Notes under the pieces: generated by a model
Seen by the model: the letters and a program-made list of their open reading frames with translations, nothing else
The model's database searches: none
What the model was told of the DNA's origin: nothing
Shown here: in pieces, positions 1-7,415 of the stretch
Layout of the letters: each line of letters begins with the position of its first letter
Position numbering within the stretch: the stretch's first letter is position 1
Source: Schaedlerella arabinosiphila
Lineage (GTDB): Bacteria > Bacillota > Clostridia > Lachnospirales > Lachnospiraceae
Assembly (NCBI RefSeq): GCF_003885045.1
Contig: NZ_RHJS01000002.1
Location: 5,015,302-5,079,301 of the forward strand
Direction: 5' to 3'
DNA: 64,000 bases
Program-made: the position numbers and the translations under genes

Positions 1-629
1 TTATAAATATTTTGATTCAGATTGTCTTTTACATTCTCCACTACCTGCAGTGAAAGATTTGTCCTGGCATCATACATTGTAAATACAACGCCTTCAATCT
101 CCAGTGATGAATTAAGACGTTCCTGAACCAGTTCAATTGTATGTATCAATTGGCTTAATCCTTCCAGAGCATAGTATTCACATTGGATTGGAACTAAGAC
201 AGAATCAGCGGTGGTCATAGCATTGATCGTGAGCATGCTTAAAGCAGGAGGACAGTCTATAATCACAAAATCGTACTTATCCTTTATTTTTTCCATTTCT
301 TTTTTGATAATAAATTCTTTATTATCTACGCCAATCATCTCTATTTCTGCCGCTGACAGATCAATATTCGAAGGGAGTACATCAAGGTTGTCCAACACAT
401 TTTCGCAAATGCATTCTTCTATTCCGGCATTTCCTATGAGAAGATCATAAACGCTGCTTTCGATCTCGTCCTTGTCAACACCTAACCCACTCGTCATATT
501 CCCCTGTGGGTCCAGGTCAAGTGCCAGAACTTTTTTTCCAAGATCTGCCAGACATGCTGATAAATTTATGGCAGTCGTCGTTTTTCCTACGCCTCCCTTT
601 TGGTTGGCTATTGCAATTACTCTATTCAT
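1..629 (-). CDS. parA: ParA/Soj chromosome-partitioning ATPase (partial)
   Basis: ParA-family ATPase that works with ParB at parS sites to segregate and regulate replication origins. The window holds the first 209 or so residues; the C-terminus lies beyond base 1. The start MNRVIAIANQKGGVGKTT carries the deviant Walker A motif (KGGVGKTT, residues 11-18), followed by the LDLDPQGN switch region and the FVIIDCPPAL Walker B region. The ATG at 627-629 follows AAAGGAGT with normal spacing. Four parS sites lie directly upstream on the same intergenic stretch. In Firmicutes parA normally follows rsmG in the same direction; here rsmG is about 6 kb away because of an AT-rich stretch and an inserted element. 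parB is presumably beyond the window edge. Confidence 0.95.
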   Translation of the reverse strand, partial: MNRVIAIANQKGGVGKTTTAINLSACLADLGKKVLALDLDPQGNMTSGLGVDKDEIESSVYDLLIGNAGIEECICENVLDNLDVLPSNIDLSAAEIEMIGVDNKEFIIKKEMEKIKDKYDFVIIDCPPALSMLTINAMTTADSVLVPIQCEYYALEGLSQLIHTIELVQERLNSSLEIEGVVFTMYDARTNLSLQVVENVKDNLNQNIY

Positions 630-985
630 TTGTAGTACTCCTTTCTTTAATACAGTTTATTATATCACTATTCAAAAATAGAATCTACACCAAATATTTA
701 AAATATTGTATATATTTTGGATTCTGTTTGTTTTCAGTCGGGGTTTTTGGTAATACGAATTGTATTGTTTTGTTTAATTATGGAGTTTTAAGATTTTTGT
801 TAGTTTATGAAGGTAGAAAACATTTTTGTAGATATGAAGTTTCATGAAGTAACAAGTTTTAGTAGTATGTTTTAGAATCTATTTGCAAATATCTATTGAT
901 GGTTTTGGGATCGTATAATTTTTCTATATATTTGACAATTTTAATTTAGGTATCTGTAATTTGAAAGTTTATAATTTCTTTTAGA

Positions 986-1001
986 TGTTTCACGTGAAAC
1001 A
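986..1001. promoter_or_regulatory. parS: parS site 1
   Basis: Perfect 16-bp palindrome TGTTTCACGTGAAACA, identical to the well-known Bacillus subtilis parS consensus bound by ParB/Spo0J. It lies 357 bp upstream of the parA start. Confidence 0.95.
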
Positions 1002-1383
1002 TTTTATAAAACTTACTTTAATAGTGAATTATTTTTATTGTTGTTTTCTTTTTATTTTTCTTTAAACTTTCTAACTTATGTATATATAGTAAAAAGCAAG
1101 AATTTGAATAGCATTACAGTTGGTTATTCTAAAATCATTATTACTTTCCATATCTACATTATTAACTTTGTCCATTACATTTTTCACTCAATATATACTT
1201 GCTTAAAAATTATACTCTACTTCAATTTTTACAATTATTTAGTTTTACTACATTTCTTAAAACAAAAAGAATCTCTTATCTACATTCAATAAAACTTTTT
1301 TAGTACTCCTTCTTAACTCTGGAGATTCAATCTATATTCCAATTTGTTATATAGTTTTTTACTTTATCCTCGAAGTAAATAAA

Positions 1384-1399
1384 TGTTTCACGTGAAACA
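1384..1399. promoter_or_regulatory. parS: parS site 2
   Basis: Second perfect TGTTTCACGTGAAACA palindrome, 398 bp from site 1, in the same AT-rich stretch. Confidence 0.95.
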
Positions 1400-2454
1400 T
1401 TTCAAATACTCCTTTCTAAATTATAATATTATTTGTTGGTCAGTGTTCTACTACTCATCATTTAACGTTACAAAAGATTAATAAAAGTAGCTTATGCCTT
1501 CACATTTTCATATTGGAATAGATTAATTATAAAAAATACAGTATCAGATTTACCAACTCCTTATATTATTGATATGCATATGCACCTTTCCGTTTAGCTA
1601 AGTATATTCTTAAAATATTCACTATATAATCTTGATTTTTCTCCCCCAATCCACATCTTTGGTATAATTTATTTTTTTGCAATATTCCCTTAAAAAATAG
1701 TTTTGTTATACTATTTATAATCACATAACATAAAGAGCAATTATATATATAATATAATTCAATTTAATATAGATATAATTATCAATCTAAAATTCATATA
1801 GGTATTATAATTTAATTATTGTTCAAAACTAATACTACTTATTAAAATTTCTCAAATACTTTAATTACTCAATAAAATTTTAACAAAACACAAATAAAAT
1901 CATCAATTTAAAATTATATTAATAAGAAATATTATTATTTAATCAGATTATACTTGTAGATAATATTTTTAATAATTAAATTGCCTATAAACGGATAAAA
2001 CATATATCATTTATATATTCATACTACTTAACCAAATCTTCATAACTCACTTATTAGTCCGCACAAAAAATCAGCTCATATTTTTTAATTTACTAATATG
2101 CAATTATAATTATATATTATGTATTATATATTTTTTAACTGCCACTACTCATTTTATAAATTCATAAATATTTTAATACATCTAATATATTTCCTTATAA
2201 TTGGTTATAAATTATTATTTATACTTTTTTAATAATAGAAATACACATCCATTTCATATTATCTGAATATCTATATTTTTAATAAAATTTCCATTCCATT
2301 ATAATATTACTTCTCCTTCCCCTATAATGTATCAAAAAGGAACCCCTAATGTGTGTTTTCTCCCCTTACCAGAGCGAAAAATTTTATGATAAATACTTAT
2401 GCTTTTCAAAACATAAAATCTATACCATATTTAATGAGATAAATAAGTTTTTAA

Positions 2455-2470
2455 TGTTTCACGTGAAACA
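2455..2470. promoter_or_regulatory. parS: parS site 3
   Basis: Third perfect TGTTTCACGTGAAACA palindrome, 1071 bp from site 2. Confidence 0.95.
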
Positions 2471-2913
2471 TTTTTTAATACGTATATTTTTTTGTAGATT
2501 ATATCTTAGAATATTTACATTATAGAACTTAAGCTCTATACTTTTTAGTTTTCAATCATTAATCCAAAAATTTAATATCTTAGAAAAAAATAAAATTAAT
2601 AATTATTTTATATCCAGATATTTTAACTCATAGAGTCGTTTCTATTTTTATAATATATACTTTTATAACTATATATCAATTTAATCATCAATCCAAAAAT
2701 GAATCAAACTAATTCTATCAAAAAGTGGAATAACAAATAGTCAATTTTTTTCAACAAAAATAATTAAGTATCTAATATCTAATAATCTTTATTCTTTTAT
2801 TTAATTATATTGTAGTTACGCCTGGTTTTCAAAAAAATATCTCAAAATAAAATATAAGCAAATTATATTATTATTTTCTATATTTGCAAAACTAATAAAG
2901 TATTTAGATAAAA

Positions 2914-2929
2914 TGTTTCACGTGAAACA
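2914..2929. promoter_or_regulatory. parS: parS site 4
   Basis: Fourth perfect TGTTTCACGTGAAACA palindrome, 459 bp from site 3 and just left of the inserted mobile-element remnant. Confidence 0.95.
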
Positions 2930-3125
2930 TTCATTATTTCAAAATGTATAATACTATTACAGATTACAAAAAACCATGAGAAATCTAACGAGAACTAAAA
3001 AAGACAACATAAATCTACTAAAAAAGATTTATAAAAAGGACTGTAATGCAAATATCATATTGCTAAATACAAAGTTCAGAATCACCAATTTGTGGAAACT
3101 AATTGTAAATAAATGAACCTCAAAT

Positions 3126-3156
3126 AAAAAGTAACTCCATGTAGAACATGAGTTAC
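3126..3156 (-). terminator. Terminator after the recombinase remnant
   Basis: On the minus strand the sequence GTAACT, CATG, a short loop, CATG, AGTTAC forms a stem with one bulge, followed at once by TTTTTATTT. This is a Rho-independent terminator for transcripts reading left from the recombinase remnant, and it marks the probable left edge of the inserted element. Confidence 0.6.
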
Positions 3157-3255
3157 CCCAGATAGGATAAAAATTGATATGCATGGGCAGGAGTACAGAT
3201 TTTCTCCTGCTTTTGCCTGTATTCAGGCTGTTTGTAGATTGGTACGCTGCATATA

Positions 3256-3660
3256 TTACCGTTCCATTGCCCACATTTCCTCGCCGGTGAAAACATCCAA
3301 AATCCCGACATAGGAATAGTAAATATCAACTGCCTGCGTCCGTTTCCCGTCCTGCTTCACACGCTCATAAATTACAATTTAATCCACAAAGGCATTATGG
3401 ATTTCGGGCGTCAGTTCCTCAATGCGGGTATACTTCTTAGTAACGGCTATCAGCTTGGCAACATTGGTCACTTCCGTATCTGCTTCGCCAACCTGGGCAG
3501 TCAGCATTTCGATTTCCTGATCCAGTTGCTTCTGCTCTGCTTCATACCCGTCGGACAGCTTGTAAAAGCGTTCATCACTCAACTTCACGTTGACATTATC
3601 CTCATAGATTTTACGGAACAGGCGGTCAAACTCTTTCATCCGCTTTTCCAGTAATTTTCT
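3256..3660 (-). pseudogene. C-terminal remnant of a large serine recombinase (TnpX/DUF4368 type)
   Basis: The minus-strand frame encodes the coiled-coil and C-terminal part of a large serine recombinase of the kind that moves Tn4451-like elements: a stretch beginning MKEFDRLFRKIYEDN, then RIEELTPEIHNAFVD. The frame is broken by TAA at 3379-3381, where homologues have a Lys codon, and then continues as IVIYERVKQDGKRTQ and DIYYSYVG to a normal end at 3256-3258. The catalytic N-terminal domain is absent: upstream the frame runs into the 3' end of the acetyltransferase gene, and the two overlap out of frame near 3626-3660. The gene is therefore both truncated and nonsense-mutated. Family placement is from remembered sequence resemblance. 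Confidence 0.75.
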
Positions 3661-4258
3661 TTGTATAAAACAGACAAGTTAAAGGAACTTGCTTTTTATC
3701 CAAATCAAGCACAACTTGTCGTTCTTCTGTTCGTTCAAAGCCTCTATGCTCATAAAATTGATAAGTGCAAGCATTATCGGTGTATAAATAAACAAGCTTT
3801 CCGCTTTCGCCTTTTTCAAATGCAGACAATAATGCTGTTCCAATACCTTTAATTTTACAATCAGGGTCAGCAGCAAGAAAAATTATCTCTCCATCAGGAT
3901 TATTCTTTTGGCAAAAAGACTTATACATATCTTTATTCGCTTCATCATATTCTTCAACACCTTTTCCAGCCACAAGATGTTGAAGCCAGTCAAATATCTT
4001 CACATAAATTGCTTTTGACACGCTGTGATAACGTTTTGGCTCGTTCTTCATTTCTGCAAGTAAAACACACACAAAAATATCATCAACATAAGCGCCATAA
4101 ACTTTTGTTGCACGATTTAATTCCATATACCAAAAATATTTTGCATACAAATCTAAAATAACTTTGCTATCCATATACCAATCTAAGTGCATTCCTTGGA
4201 TTGCGAATTTCTGTGCTTTTTTATAATCTTGCCTGCGAATTTCTTTTATCTCAATCAA
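3626..4258 (-). CDS. GNAT-family N-acetyltransferase
   Basis: Predicted acetyl-CoA-dependent N-acetyltransferase of about 210 residues; substrate unknown. The acetyl-CoA loop is seen as KGIGTALLSAF after FLAADP, followed by YTDNACTYQFYEHRGFERT, the usual last helix and strand of the fold. The open frame begins at a GTG at 4265-4267, but the TTG at 4256-4258 sits 6 nt after GAGGTG and is the better start, giving MIEIKEIRRQDY. The last ten or so residues (KKITGKADERV) run into recombinase-derived sequence, so the C-terminus was probably altered when the recombinase gene was truncated. It is cargo of the decayed mobile element. Confidence 0.75.
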   Translation of the reverse strand: MIEIKEIRRQDYKKAQKFAIQGMHLDWYMDSKVILDLYAKYFWYMELNRATKVYGAYVDDIFVCVLLAEMKNEPKRYHSVSKAIYVKIFDWLQHLVAGKGVEEYDEANKDMYKSFCQKNNPDGEIIFLAADPDCKIKGIGTALLSAFEKGESGKLVYLYTDNACTYQFYEHRGFERTEERQVVLDLDKKQVPLTCLFYTKKITGKADERV

Positions 4259-4302
4259 TAAATTCACCTCTACAACTTCCGATTTGTCGCTTTATTATTC
4301 AG

Positions 4303-4476
4303 CTATGTGATTTCGTTCCAAATAACTGTTACCCTTAAATCCTTTGCATCAATCAAACTTTCCTGCATGCATTTCGGACAGTAGAGGAGATAATTCTTCA
4401 AAACCGTATCTTCTCTAAGCCTGTCACGGGTTTTATTACCGTAAACAGGACAATATATCCATTCTGATTTATTCAA
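4303..4476 (-). CDS. Small cysteine-rich KTR-domain protein
   Basis: 57-residue protein MNKSEWIYCPVYGNKTR... to ...VTVIWNEIT. It matches the Cys_rich_KTR family (PF14205), small putative zinc-binding proteins common on Lachnospiraceae mobile elements, function unknown. The NKTR signature (residues 14-17) and the second zinc knuckle CPKC (33-36) are present. The first knuckle, normally CPxC, reads CPVY here, so one of four metal ligands is lost. The TTG start at 4474-4476 follows CAGG with 8-nt spacing. Metal binding, if any, should be weakened. Confidence 0.75.
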   Translation of the reverse strand: MNKSEWIYCPVYGNKTRDRLREDTVLKNYLLYCPKCMQESLIDAKDLRVTVIWNEIT

Positions 4477-4507
4477 TTTATTACCTGTCCTTCTGCATTT
4501 CTGATAA

Positions 4508-5035
4508 CTATTTTTTCAAAAAATCCATTAATGGGATTAAATATTTTTTATCTGTCCAGTCACAATCTTGTCCTACCGCACACATAAGAGCTTTCATCCA
4601 CGGTTCGTATGTATTTGGGTCTTTTTTTGCTACAGATTTTTGTAACATTTTGCATAAAGTTCTGTCCATAAATTTCATTTTACTTTCGTTCCATGCACCT
4701 CGCCCATAAAAAAGTGGAATATCTCTTAAATTACCCGTCAAATTATGCTCTTTAATTGCTGTAAATGCACCCTCGTCATAAGGAGACGCACCTACACATA
4801 ATATAGCAATTTTTTTGTTTTTCAGCTTATCTATATTCTTTTTCAAAAATGATAATCCAGCTATTCCAGAAGCATATATGCCGCCGCACAATATGATTGT
4901 TTCATACTGTGCCACTTCATTTACCGCTGCTTTTGATGTTTCTACACAATGATAATCCGTCATTGCTTGAAGCCACTCGGCATATTTTTTTGTTGCCCCA
5001 TATTTTGACTGATAAACAATAATTCCTTTTTCCAT
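4508..5035 (-). CDS. Flavodoxin-domain protein
   Basis: 175-residue cytoplasmic flavodoxin-like protein, probably binding FMN. The N-terminal loop IIVYQSKYGATKKYAEWL (from residue 5) is the flavodoxin phosphate-binding loop, and ILCGGIYASGI and ILCVGASPYDEG are the two later flavin-contact loops. The length and the GRGAWNESKMKFMDR region resemble HemG/flavodoxin-domain proteins of Clostridia. It lies 31 bp downstream of the FMN-binding-domain gene in an apparent operon with the TetR regulator. It could be an electron carrier or quinone/flavin reductase partner for that membrane protein. GAAAGG lies 8 nt before the ATG. Confidence 0.85.
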   Translation of the reverse strand: MEKGIIVYQSKYGATKKYAEWLQAMTDYHCVETSKAAVNEVAQYETIILCGGIYASGIAGLSFLKKNIDKLKNKKIAILCVGASPYDEGAFTAIKEHNLTGNLRDIPLFYGRGAWNESKMKFMDRTLCKMLQKSVAKKDPNTYEPWMKALMCAVGQDCDWTDKKYLIPLMDFLKK

Positions 5036-5066
5036 AATAATTTCCTTTCAGTGTAACACTTATATT

Positions 5067-5453
5067 TTATTTGCTCCCACTTTGCAATGCGTTCTCGATA
5101 GCTTTTATAATACATTTACTGCTCACGGTAGCCCCAGATACCGCATCGACTTCTAATGATTGCCTGCTGATTACATCATCAACAATTTTTTCGACTTTAC
5201 CACCTAACCCGTTTTCATGTTCGATAATTTTTATATTGGTTATCTTATGCTCTGTTACCGTTACTTCTACTTCGACATAAACAGGCGTAATAGAATATTT
5301 TCCCACATATATTCCGTCTGTAATATTAGCCATATTGAGATTTGAAACCGTAATACTATTAACATCATTAACTAACCTCTTTAAATAAAGACTTGCACCT
5401 ATCAAAACAAACAGTATGGTACATAATAGTATTATGAGTATTTTCTTCTTCAT
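5067..5453 (-). CDS. Membrane-anchored FMN-binding domain protein
   Basis: 128-residue protein with one N-terminal membrane helix (about residues 4-22, ILIILLCTILFVLIGASLYL) and an extracytoplasmic FMN-binding domain (FMN_bind family). The C-terminal SGAT motif in DAVSGATVSSK is the usual site where FMN is attached covalently to threonine by the ApbE transferase. The start ATG overlaps the TetR stop (TGATG), so translation is coupled. With the flavodoxin next door it suggests a small redox chain moving electrons across the membrane; the physiological acceptor is unknown. Confidence 0.85.
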   Translation of the reverse strand: MKKKILIILLCTILFVLIGASLYLKRLVNDVNSITVSNLNMANITDGIYVGKYSITPVYVEVEVTVTEHKITNIKIIEHENGLGGKVEKIVDDVISRQSLEVDAVSGATVSSKCIIKAIENALQSGSK

Positions 5454-6019
5454 CACTCCTCATTTCTCAATGCCTGTTTTAAAAACGCCTCATAAGCAAC
5501 TTCCTGTTGTGTATATATTTCGTCCGTTGAAATTCCCGGCGTCGTTACTGAGAAAATAGTACCAATACCAATCGTATAAATTAGCATATTTAAATGTAAC
5601 TGTTTTGCTCGCTCTACACTAATGTTTAACTCCTTAGCAATGACCTCAGCAGTATGTGGATTAGCTTCTGATTGATATAAATCATTTAGTGAAGAAATTC
5701 CCACACGCTGATGTAAAATAAAAATCCTAAATAAATGAGGTTCCTCTTGCGCTAATCGAATATAGGATTTGCCCGTACTGTGAAACAAGTCATCCTTGTT
5801 TATATGACTCACTACATACTCTTGTATAAAGTGATTAACCTGCTCAATTACATCTTGTCGTAAGCCATTCATATTTTTGCAATAACTATAAATCGGCTGT
5901 ACGGAACATCCTATTTTATCTGCAATATTTTTTACCATAACCTGCTCCATACCGCTGTTTCTTGCAATTTCAAAAGCGGCATCAACAACCATTTCTTTTG
6001 TAATTCTTTGTTTTGGCAT
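5453..6019 (-). CDS. TetR-family transcriptional regulator
   Basis: 188-residue regulator with an N-terminal TetR helix-turn-helix (residues about 5-50: ITKEMVVDAAFEIARNSG, then VKNIADKIGCSVQPIYSYC) and an all-helical C-terminal ligand domain. It is first gene of the operon with the FMN-binding and flavodoxin genes. AAGGAGGAG precedes the ATG with good spacing. A 43-bp perfect palindrome starts 11 bp upstream of the start codon and is the likely operator, so autorepression is expected. The ligand is unknown; redox-active compounds or antimicrobials are plausible because of the downstream genes. Confidence 0.85.
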   Translation of the reverse strand: MPKQRITKEMVVDAAFEIARNSGMEQVMVKNIADKIGCSVQPIYSYCKNMNGLRQDVIEQVNHFIQEYVVSHINKDDLFHSTGKSYIRLAQEEPHLFRIFILHQRVGISSLNDLYQSEANPHTAEVIAKELNISVERAKQLHLNMLIYTIGIGTIFSVTTPGISTDEIYTQQEVAYEAFLKQALRNEE

Positions 6020-6030
6020 TGTACTCCTCC

Positions 6031-6073
6031 TTATAATCAGGTTATATAAACAGTTTATATAACCTGATTATAA
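6031..6073. promoter_or_regulatory. 43-bp perfect palindrome, probable TetR operator
   Basis: Two 21-nt arms (6031-6051 and 6053-6073) that are exact reverse complements around A6052; each arm contains TATAACCTGATTAT or its complement. It lies directly upstream of the ribosome-binding site of the TetR gene. TetR proteins bind such dyads as dimers or pairs of dimers. RNA from it would also form a long hairpin. Confidence 0.8.
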
Positions 6074-6095
6074 ATTTCGCAATGGATTTTGTCAA

Positions 6096-6218
6096 TCACC
6101 ATAATACAAAATGCGGCAAAGATTTTTCTTTTTCGGCGGGTAATGTAAGGCGTGAGATTAAATAGTCGCCCTGTCTTTCATATCTACCGCCCATTTCCTC
6201 AAATAATAATTTTGCAAT
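6096..6218 (-). pseudogene. TnpV-like transposon protein, N-terminal fragment
   Basis: The minus-strand frame reads AKLLFEEMGGRYERQGDYL and then ISRLTLPAEKEK, which resembles the conserved N-terminus of TnpV, a small protein of Tn4451-type elements. It ends at a stop soon after (6096-6098) and lacks the rest of the protein. The expected start codon is ATT (6216-6218), directly behind GGAGGA, so the start also looks mutated. It supports this being the right end of the same decayed element as the recombinase remnant. Confidence 0.6.
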
Positions 6219-6452
6219 TCCTCCAAATAAGATTATTCACTCCACCTTATTATATCTGCTGTCTTAAACACAATTTTAAGTTTACTCCTTATCTGGGCTC
6301 ATTCATCAATTATAAAAAAATAAAACGATGTTATTTCTTTACACTACATATCTCTCCTCACCTAACATAAATATAAGGAGTAGGTAAATCTGATACTGAT
6401 ATAAAGAAAATTTTCCACTACCAACTTTTCTACACACGAAAATATACAAAAA
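6219..6452. other. Gene-free stretch between element remnant and rsmG
   Basis: AT-rich, no supported gene on either strand. A TATAAT near a GGTGG on the minus strand could be the old promoter of the TnpV fragment, but no good -35 box is seen. Confidence 0.5.
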
Positions 6453-6474
6453 GCCCCATGTAAAAACACAGGGC
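6453..6474 (-). terminator. Terminator downstream of rsmG
   Basis: On the minus strand GCCC..TGT, a short loop, ACA..GGGC forms a stem with a 2-nt internal mismatch, followed by TTTTTG. It lies about 175 bp after the rsmG stop and probably ends the leftward operon. The 6475-6648 stretch is its A/C-rich 3' untranslated part with no gene. Confidence 0.5.
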
Positions 6475-6648
6475 AAAAACTCTCTCAAAAATCAATAAAA
6501 TGATTTAATACCATGAACAATCTAACAAAACCTAAAAACTCCGACTCAATAAACCACAAAATATCTAACCATCGAAGCATTCAAATTCCACATAATCACA
6601 ACACTATTCTTCTGCTTCAAAAATAAACAATTCCCCTTCATCCACCCA

Positions 6649-7362
6649 CTACAAAATAGGATTCTTCCCAGGAACTCCCGCCTTACGCGGATATTTATTC
6701 TTTGTACTGCTCTCCTTACATATCTTCACAAAAGACCTTTCAATCTCACTCTGAGGCAAGCAAAACTTTTCAACCGCCTCCAGATTCCCACCCAACACAC
6801 GAATCGACGTTCCGGCCTGTTTGATTTCCTCATCTATATTCCCGCTCTTATAAGATACAAAATAACCTCCGACACAAACATAAGGAATACAGTACTCACT
6901 CAAAACTGCAAGATTCGCAACTGCCCTTGACACACACAGATCAAACTTCTCACGATACTCCGGCATCCTGGCATAATCTTCCGCACGGCCATGCAAAGTA
7001 GAAATCTTCTGAAGTCCCAGCTTCTGTATCACCTCATCCAGGAAATGAACCCTTTTCCGAAGGGAATCCAACAGCACCACTTCCAAATGAGGAAATACAA
7101 TCTTCAAAGGAATCCCCGGAAACCCGGCACCCGTTCCAATATCTATAATCCGATCCACCCGGCGCAGATCCATCACCTTTGCAAGAGCCAGACTATCTAC
7201 AAAATGCTTTTCATTCACTTCCTCATAATCCGTAATACCGGTCAGATTCATTACCTTATTCCACTCAACCAGCAACTCATAAAAATGAAAAAACTGCTCC
7301 TGCTGTTCTTCCTCTAACTGTACTCCCAATAAATCCAACTGCTTTAAAAATCTATCAGACAA
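6649..7362 (-). CDS. rsmG: 16S rRNA (guanine527-N7)-methyltransferase RsmG
   Basis: 237-residue SAM-dependent methyltransferase that modifies G527 of 16S rRNA. The SAM-binding motif IDIGTGAGFPGIPLKI and the later SRAVANLAVL segment are typical RsmG signatures. An upstream TTG (7381-7383) keeps the frame open, but AAGGGGGAG lies 5 nt before the TTG at 7360-7362, giving MSDRFLKQLDLLG. It follows mnmG by about 50 bp in the conserved mnmE-mnmG-rsmG order. Loss of this gene is known elsewhere to give low-level streptomycin resistance; here it looks intact. Confidence 0.95.
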   Translation of the reverse strand: MSDRFLKQLDLLGVQLEEEQQEQFFHFYELLVEWNKVMNLTGITDYEEVNEKHFVDSLALAKVMDLRRVDRIIDIGTGAGFPGIPLKIVFPHLEVVLLDSLRKRVHFLDEVIQKLGLQKISTLHGRAEDYARMPEYREKFDLCVSRAVANLAVLSEYCIPYVCVGGYFVSYKSGNIDEEIKQAGTSIRVLGGNLEAVEKFCLPQSEIERSFVKICKESSTKNKYPRKAGVPGKNPIL

Positions 7363-7415
7363 AACATCTCCCCCTTCTATCAACCATCAAAAAAACCTAT
7401 TCACCACATCACCTA

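Larger units (their letters stand above)
630..3115. other. AT-rich gene-free region upstream of parA
   Basis: About 2.5 kb of extremely AT-rich sequence with no convincing gene on either strand. The short open frames in it have runs of F, Y, I, L and N with no ribosome-binding sites and look like chance frames in AT-rich DNA. Its only clear content is four perfect parS palindromes (listed separately) and the parA promoter/leader at the left. No DnaA-box cluster, tRNA or long repeat was seen. It may be a partition and condensin-loading platform, or partly the debris of an insertion; which one cannot be told from sequence alone. Confidence 0.7.

Noticed and set aside
1038..1292. 84-codon open frame in the AT-rich parS region
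   Set aside because: Composition is only F/Y/I/L/N/K, no ribosome-binding site; expected by chance in this base composition.
3029..3274. 81-codon minus-strand open frame
   Set aside because: It starts inside the end of the recombinase remnant in another frame and runs through its terminator; no ribosome site.
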